DNA of 64,000 bases from Acidobacteriota bacterium (GTDB lineage Bacteria; Acidobacteriota; Blastocatellia; RBC074), in NCBI GenBank assembly GCA_016710075.1, contig JADJLO010000018.1:1-64000 (forward strand). The letters run 5' to 3'. The notes beneath the pieces were generated by a model that saw nothing but the letters and a program-made list of their open reading frames with translations, ran no database searches and had not been told where the DNA came from. Shown here piece after piece: positions 59,419-64,000 of this stretch. Every line of letters starts with the position of its first letter. Within the stretch, counting starts at the first letter, position 1. The translations under genes were made by a program, and so were the position numbers.

Positions 59419-60297
59419 TTATCGCTTTTTGACAACCTTACGGTAATTGAGACCGACTTTGACTAGGATGGGATCGCCGGGTTTGACGGCGACGCGGTAG
59501 ATGGTTTGAGGGCCGGGGTCATCCTGAGAGAGCTGGCGTGTTCCATCGGCTCCGGCGGCCTGTTCAGCGGGGGTCCACTGCCGGCCGGCACCGCCGAGGA
59601 GGTCGAACTTCTCGGTCTTCGATCCCCAGATCTTCTCCCATTTCTCGACCTGTCCGGGAGCGAGTTTAATGGCTTTTTCGCCAATGGAGATATCGTCTAT
59701 CGGGTTCGGAGTGACGATGACGGTCAGGAGTTCTCCGGTCTGGTCTTTCCGGCTGAAGGCGAGAGTGAAATAGTTCGGCCGGTCTTCCTGGGCGGGAATT
59801 TCGACCAATTTCCCGGCCTTGACCTGATTGTCGCCCTCGCGGGTTCTGGTGGTCGGGAAGATCAGGTAAGGATCGCCCAGAGTCCCGTCGGCGTATGTCT
59901 CCCGATCGATGACATAGAGGTAGCCGTTGCGTGGAGATTCGAAAGTGAATCGGATCTTGTCGCTTTCGTTGAAGGAGGCGCCGGACGGAACGCGTTCGGG
60001 CGTCAATTCGATAGTCTGTTCCTGCTGTTGAATGATGATGCGTGCGCCGGAATCAGTGTTTTTTGATGACCTCAAGCGCCAGATGGTCAGCCCGAGCTGT
60101 TCGACATCGCCCGCGGGTTTGGCAGGAGGTGTGGCTTTCTTTGTCGCCGAAGAGACATACGCCGGCTTGCTTGTCGCGGCAGGGCCCTTTTTGGTTGGAC
60201 GCGCCTTGACGAAATCTGCAGGGTAAATCTGGCGAGTCGCTTCCTGTGGTGAGAACCCGATGAGAGACGCGAAAATCAAGGGCAATATAAGATTCAT
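59419..60297 (-). CDS. Secreted DUF4384-like protein
   Basis: 292 residues. The signal peptide MNLILPLIFASLIGFS is followed by a Lys/Pro/Ala-rich linker (KARPTKKGPAATSKPAYVSS). The central domain has VPSGASFNESDKIRFTFESP, NGYLYVIDRETYADGTLGDP and YLIFPTTRTREGDNQVKAGK, the 'F...G.LYlid' pattern of DUF4384 domains. The C-terminus is YRVAVKPGDPILVKVGLNYR. Such domains often accompany surface or caspase-like proteins, but no partner is seen here. Intact single gene. Confidence 0.7.
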   Translation of the reverse strand: MNLILPLIFASLIGFSPQEATRQIYPADFVKARPTKKGPAATSKPAYVSSATKKATPPAKPAGDVEQLGLTIWRLRSSKNTDSGARIIIQQQEQTIELTPERVPSGASFNESDKIRFTFESPRNGYLYVIDRETYADGTLGDPYLIFPTTRTREGDNQVKAGKLVEIPAQEDRPNYFTLAFSRKDQTGELLTVIVTPNPIDDISIGEKAIKLAPGQVEKWEKIWGSKTEKFDLLGGAGRQWTPAEQAAGADGTRQLSQDDPGPQTIYRVAVKPGDPILVKVGLNYRKVVKKR

Positions 60298-60504
60298 TTA
60301 ATACCTTTCTTCTCCTGAGCGAACTTGCTCTTCAATTAAGACAAACGTAATTATTCGGGAAATCGCCTCACATGGAGTAAAGATAAATTGATTAGGGGTT
60401 GCTCCTGCCTTCAGGTCAGGAAATCAGTTCGTTTCGTCTTGCCTGGTAGATGTAAATAGCAATAATTATATTATTTGGAATCGGTTAAAGTCACCATTGC
60501 CCAG
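60298..60504. other. Intergenic, nothing seen
   Basis: AT-rich 207 bp between two minus-strand genes. No gene, RNA or hairpin recognised. Confidence 0.5.
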
Positions 60505-62403
60505 TCACTTCTTCCGAGGCCAATCGAGTTGGATTTGGGATTTGACGTGCCCGTTGAGCAGCTCTTCTTTGGCAAACCAGCTCGGTTTCATCTTCGCCGG
60601 GCTGAATAATTTTTCGGCCTGATCGCGGTAATGCGGAGAATCCCGTCGGTCGCTCTGACCGATTGGAGGCTGCGTAAAGCTGCGGATCGGCTTGCTCAGG
60701 ACTACGACTTCTGTGGAGGACTGACCGCTCGAAGGGCCGCCCCAGCGTGTGTGATCGGGGCGCTCTTCGCCGAAGCCTATCGAACGCAGCGTCGCCATTC
60801 CCTCGGGGATGTGCGTTCCTCCGCCGACCGGCCAGGAAAGTTCATCACGGCCGACGCGGAAGTAATCGCCGTAAACCAGATCGATCCGGCCATGCGTCGA
60901 GCGCATGCGCTTCATGGCATCGGCGAGGGCATCGATCAGCGCGCGCTGTTCTGCTTCGGTCACGGCCTGACGCGGTTTGCTCCAGCCGAACAGATCCACG
61001 TAATCATTAACCTTTTCGATCAGGGCATTGTAGCCATCGCGGGAGAGCTTTCCCATCAGTGTGTTGCGCCAGTAATAGTACTTCAATGCGGCGGGAGAAT
61101 CGGCGTTTGCGTATCCGTCCCATTTTTGAATCTGGCCCAGACCGGCCTGGTAATCGGCATCGGTCTTATAACCTGATCCGAATTTCTGATTTGCAACGGT
61201 CAGTTCCTTAACCCACCTGTCGAACTGAGGGCAGAACATGTCGACGGCAAAAGCCTTCATCTCATCGACCGAGATCTTCTTGTGTTCTTCGAGCCATTTA
61301 ACGGCCGAATAGCCGCGCTGATGAGTGTTGTGAATGCGATCGTTGAACATGTAGAACGGGAATTTCTCGGCCTGGAGCGGGCTGTTGACCATCATCACAT
61401 CGGGGGGTACGTTGCAATTCTGCATATACCCTTGCGGCGGGTTGAGTATCGAGAGCAGGTCGCTGGTCTTGTGGATGCCGAGCCATTCGGTCTTCGATGT
61501 CGAACCGTCAACGGGTTTCGTCCAGTCGTAGCCTTTCGGGCGGATTGGGACGCGGCCGGTGCGCTGGTAATAAATATTGCCGCCGGTGTCGGCCACCATT
61601 ATGTTTTGAGGCATGACCCGCCCGTTTTCAAGGGCTTTCATCGCGCCCTTGTAATCTTTGGCGATGTTGAAGAGATATTTTGATTCGATGTAGCCGACGT
61701 CTTCGGCGTAGGCCAGTTTGGCGGCATAAGCCGTATTGCCTTTCTTTGCGACAATCGGACCGTAGTGGGAATCGTAATAGGTCACTTCACGCGGTTTCTC
61801 TTCGCCTTTGACTGTGATCAGCACTTTGCGGGTTTTTATCTCGCGCCAGCCGTTGTCATATTTGTAACGCAGGGGATTGGCCGGATCGAGTTGCAGAGTG
61901 TAGACATCGGCGGTATCGGGGCCTCCGGTTGTGTGAGCCCAGGCGACATCGGATGAATGGCCCAGGCCGACGTAGGGGACGCCGGCGGTGGCAAAGCCGC
62001 TGGCATTGATCTCTCCCGCGTGCAGACGTAATTCCCAGAAACGCTGGCGCCCGAACCACTGCAGGTGTGGATCGATGATCAGCATCGCAAACCCATCCTT
62101 ACTGCGCGAAGGTGAGATCGCCATCTGATTCGATGCCCGCATATCGACCTGGAAATTCGGTGTCACGCCAATGGCGCGCAGATCACCGAAAGCCTGACCC
62201 GCCGGCCAGCCCCAGATGTACTGGCGGCCAAATGCCACCGGCATGTATTTCTCCAGGCGACGATTGCCCCACCACGAAGGAACCTGATCCGGATGAGCGG
62301 CCATGTAATCGCCGATCCCCTCAATGAAGGCCTCGATGTCGGATCTCACCTCCGGCATGATCTTGTCATAATTGTCGCGGGCGACATCGTATAAACGCCA
62401 CAT
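60505..62403 (-). CDS. Penicillin acylase family Ntn-hydrolase, 5'-truncated
   Basis: 632 residues in one frame. The nucleophile Ser of the beta chain is in RASNQMAISPSRSKDGFAML, followed by IIDPHLQWFGRQRFWELRL; other landmarks are ADTGGNIYYQRTGRVPIRPK and NVPPDVMMVNSPLQAEKFPF. The alpha chain should begin about 100 residues earlier (V-R-I-x-R-D-x-x-G-x-P-H region), but in-frame codons upstream soon meet the TTTCGT repeat and then the dehydrogenase gene. The coding sequence therefore starts inside the alpha chain (EDNFRDDTQARMWRLYDVAR) without a signal peptide. Probably a truncated, inactive gene. Family members hydrolyse amides, including acyl-homoserine lactones and beta-lactams. Confidence 0.82.
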   Translation of the reverse strand: MWRLYDVARDNYDKIMPEVRSDIEAFIEGIGDYMAAHPDQVPSWWGNRRLEKYMPVAFGRQYIWGWPAGQAFGDLRAIGVTPNFQVDMRASNQMAISPSRSKDGFAMLIIDPHLQWFGRQRFWELRLHAGEINASGFATAGVPYVGLGHSSDVAWAHTTGGPDTADVYTLQLDPANPLRYKYDNGWREIKTRKVLITVKGEEKPREVTYYDSHYGPIVAKKGNTAYAAKLAYAEDVGYIESKYLFNIAKDYKGAMKALENGRVMPQNIMVADTGGNIYYQRTGRVPIRPKGYDWTKPVDGSTSKTEWLGIHKTSDLLSILNPPQGYMQNCNVPPDVMMVNSPLQAEKFPFYMFNDRIHNTHQRGYSAVKWLEEHKKISVDEMKAFAVDMFCPQFDRWVKELTVANQKFGSGYKTDADYQAGLGQIQKWDGYANADSPAALKYYYWRNTLMGKLSRDGYNALIEKVNDYVDLFGWSKPRQAVTEAEQRALIDALADAMKRMRSTHGRIDLVYGDYFRVGRDELSWPVGGGTHIPEGMATLRSIGFGEERPDHTRWGGPSSGQSSTEVVVLSKPIRSFTQPPIGQSDRRDSPHYRDQAEKLFSPAKMKPSWFAKEELLNGHVKSQIQLDWPRKK

Positions 62404-62449
62404 TCGAGCCTGAGTGTCATCCCTGAAGTTGTCTTCTCCACCCTTTGAA

Positions 62450-62490
62450 TCTTTTCGTTTATTTCGTCTGTTTCGTAATCTGTTTTTCCA
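62450..62490. repeat. TTTCGTCTG-type repeat at the acylase 5' break
   Basis: TTTCGTTTATTTCGTCTGTT and TCGTAATCTG match the nonamer family at 53051-53086. It abuts the point where acylase homology ends. Confidence 0.7.
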
Positions 62491-62491
62491 T

Positions 62492-64000
62492 CTACGGTAA
62501 TGCGAAGATGATTATCGTTGAGGCCCCAGGGGCGACCTGCCAGAAGCCCGAGGCGCTCCCCGAAGCAGCGGCGACGTATTGTTTGCCATTGATTGCGTAT
62601 GTGACGACGCCTCCATTCATCGGCCCGCCGGTGTTGAAACGGTAGAGCACCTTGCCGGCCCGGGCATCGAGCACAATGAAATCTCCCGTCAGTTCGCCCG
62701 TGAAGACGAGGTCTGCCGATGTCGTTGTCACTGCGGCCAGCATCGGTTTGGCGGATTCGTATTTCCATGCGACCTTGCCTGTTGAAGCATCGATCGCAGT
62801 CAGCCACCCGTGCGGTTTGTCTTCAGGCCCATTAAAAAAGCTGCCGCCCATGTATTGCTGCCCCGGAACAAAGCGCACATCGGTTCCTTCCCTGAACGTT
62901 CCGCACCAGTCAACGGCCGGAACATAGAGCATGTTCGTGCGCAAATTGAAGGCAGGGCCGTTCCAGAGAACTCCGCCAAGCACGCCGGGACAGGCGTGAA
63001 CACCCTGTTTGGTTAAGGGTAGATCAAGATACGAACGAGTGGTCACGGGAACTTCATAGATATGTTCTTTTGTCTCGCGGTCGAGCACATGCAGCAGTCC
63101 GTCTTTTCCCACGGCTGCGACGAGTTTTCGGCTTTTCCCTGCGATGGTCGTCGTGAACAACGGGCTGACCTGAGTCATGTCGTAATCGTGGACATCGTGA
63201 GGCACGGCCTGGTAGTACCACTTGAGCTTTCCTGTCCTGACATCGAGCACGACCATCGAACTGGTGTAAAGATTCGCTCCGGGGCGCAGGTCGTCAAAGA
63301 AATCGGGCGCCGGGTTTGCGACCGGAAGATAAAGGAGCCCCTGCTCCTGATCGAGTGACATCGGCGCCCAGACCGCTCCGCCGCCTCTAAGCCTTGATTC
63401 CAGGTTGCCCCACGTTTCAACTCCCGGCTCTCCGTCATCGGGCACCGTGTTGAAGCGCCATAAGGGATCACCGTTGTCGAGCTTGAATGCGCCAATCCAG
63501 CCTTTGACTCCCTGCTCGCTGATTCCGAGACCGAGCAGAATCATGTTCTCGAAAATCACCGGAGCCATGTTGAACGATCCCTCGTTCTTCTCGGAAGCGA
63601 TGACCTTCTTCTCCCAGAGCATCTTTCCCGTCTCAATATCCAGGGAGAACAGGTAACCGTCCGTCGTGGCCCGCACCACACGGCCGTCCTTGATGGCCAC
63701 TCCGCGGTTCGGAGGATGCACCTCGATCGATTTGGGCCTCCAGTCATGCCTCCACTTGACACGGCAGCTCGTCGCATCGAGAGCAATGGTTGAAGTCGAT
63801 GTGGTGATATACATGACTCCGCGATAAACGATCGGATTGTTATGAAAGGCTTTGGTATCGCCCGCCTGATAGATGCAGACCGGTCTTAGTTGCGAGACAT
63901 TCTGCTGGTTGATCTGCTTGAGATCAACGTAGCGCTGGCCTGCGTAGTCGTGATTCGAATGCAACCAGTCAGTCGTGTTGACTGCCGCACGGTTGAGTTC
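62492..64000 (-). CDS. PQQ-dependent (quinoprotein) dehydrogenase, 5' end outside window
   Basis: At least 502 residues, open at the right edge. Eight-bladed propeller W-motifs recur: SCRVKWRHDW, IETGKMLWEKK, LDNGDPLWRFNTVPDDGEPG, VRTGKLKWYYQAVPHDVHDY and STGKVAWKYESAKPMLAAVT. MDVDVA-type ligands are suggested by AWDCGT-like AVDWCGTFREGTDVRFVPG. The C-terminal stop follows STIIIFALP. It oxidises an alcohol or sugar in the periplasm; the substrate is not decidable. It lies immediately upstream of the truncated acylase on the same strand. Confidence 0.88.
   Translation of the reverse strand, partial: ELNRAAVNTTDWLHSNHDYAGQRYVDLKQINQQNVSQLRPVCIYQAGDTKAFHNNPIVYRGVMYITTSTSTIALDATSCRVKWRHDWRPKSIEVHPPNRGVAIKDGRVVRATTDGYLFSLDIETGKMLWEKKVIASEKNEGSFNMAPVIFENMILLGLGISEQGVKGWIGAFKLDNGDPLWRFNTVPDDGEPGVETWGNLESRLRGGGAVWAPMSLDQEQGLLYLPVANPAPDFFDDLRPGANLYTSSMVVLDVRTGKLKWYYQAVPHDVHDYDMTQVSPLFTTTIAGKSRKLVAAVGKDGLLHVLDRETKEHIYEVPVTTRSYLDLPLTKQGVHACPGVLGGVLWNGPAFNLRTNMLYVPAVDWCGTFREGTDVRFVPGQQYMGGSFFNGPEDKPHGWLTAIDASTGKVAWKYESAKPMLAAVTTTSADLVFTGELTGDFIVLDARAGKVLYRFNTGGPMNGGVVTYAINGKQYVAAASGSASGFWQVAPGASTIIIFALP

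Overview
The window looks like an Acidobacteriota chromosome, most like Blastocatellia. The support is a VWFA-related protein of the type typical of Acidobacteria, a soil-type set of secreted enzymes (quinoprotein dehydrogenase, penicillin acylase family, S1C protease, Xaa-Pro aminopeptidase), zinc-type S4, S14 and L36, and a tmRNA with tag ANNELAMAA. This placement is inferred from gene content; no 16S gene is present.

Layout. (1) Positions 1-10.4 kb hold an integron cassette array. Thirteen attC-like palindromes (983-9424) separate short genes that all read on the minus strand. They end at an attI-like junction (9936-9942). On the other side, divergent on the plus strand, lies a relic of an integron integrase (10370-10576) that keeps only part of its N-terminal domain. 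Cassette products are mostly secreted, lipoprotein or membrane proteins, plus a TIGR01777-type epimerase and a DpnI-like nuclease. (2) Positions 10.7-34.2 kb are one long minus-strand block. In transcription order it runs rpsL(fragment)-rpsG-fusA-tuf, then the S10, spc and alpha ribosomal clusters with secY-adk-map-infA-rpmJ and rpoA-rplQ, then accB-accC. A strong promoter-like sequence lies at 34575-34603. (3) Positions 34.7-43 kb carry an HDAC-like deacetylase and a hotdog thioesterase, an intergenic region with a sigma-54 promoter and a probable small RNA (36247-36371), a Cys/Met PLP enzyme, an ACT protein, a peptide-use group (Xaa-Pro aminopeptidase with DUF979/DUF969 permease subunits) and an aldo/keto reductase. 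(4) Positions 42.9-64 kb carry a thioredoxin-NHL protein, aroDE, tmRNA, rph, an HtrA protease, a VWFA-related protein, DAHP synthase, a GT39-like transferase, argS, tRNA-Glu, an outer-membrane beta-barrel protein, a truncated penicillin acylase and a quinoprotein dehydrogenase that runs off the right edge.

Reading caution. Single-base frame breaks occur all over the window, including in essential genes (rpoA, secY, rplF, rplE, tuf, argS). Most are therefore probably sequence errors rather than decay. I give corrected extents where the frames can be joined by eye. Three structural breaks are not explained by single-base errors: the integrase relic, the 5'-truncated rpsL and the 5'-truncated acylase.

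Intergenic regions also hold short-period repeats (7-bp AAGTYYA and GTCAGTT types, 9-bp TTTCGTNTR type), often arranged as inverted arms.
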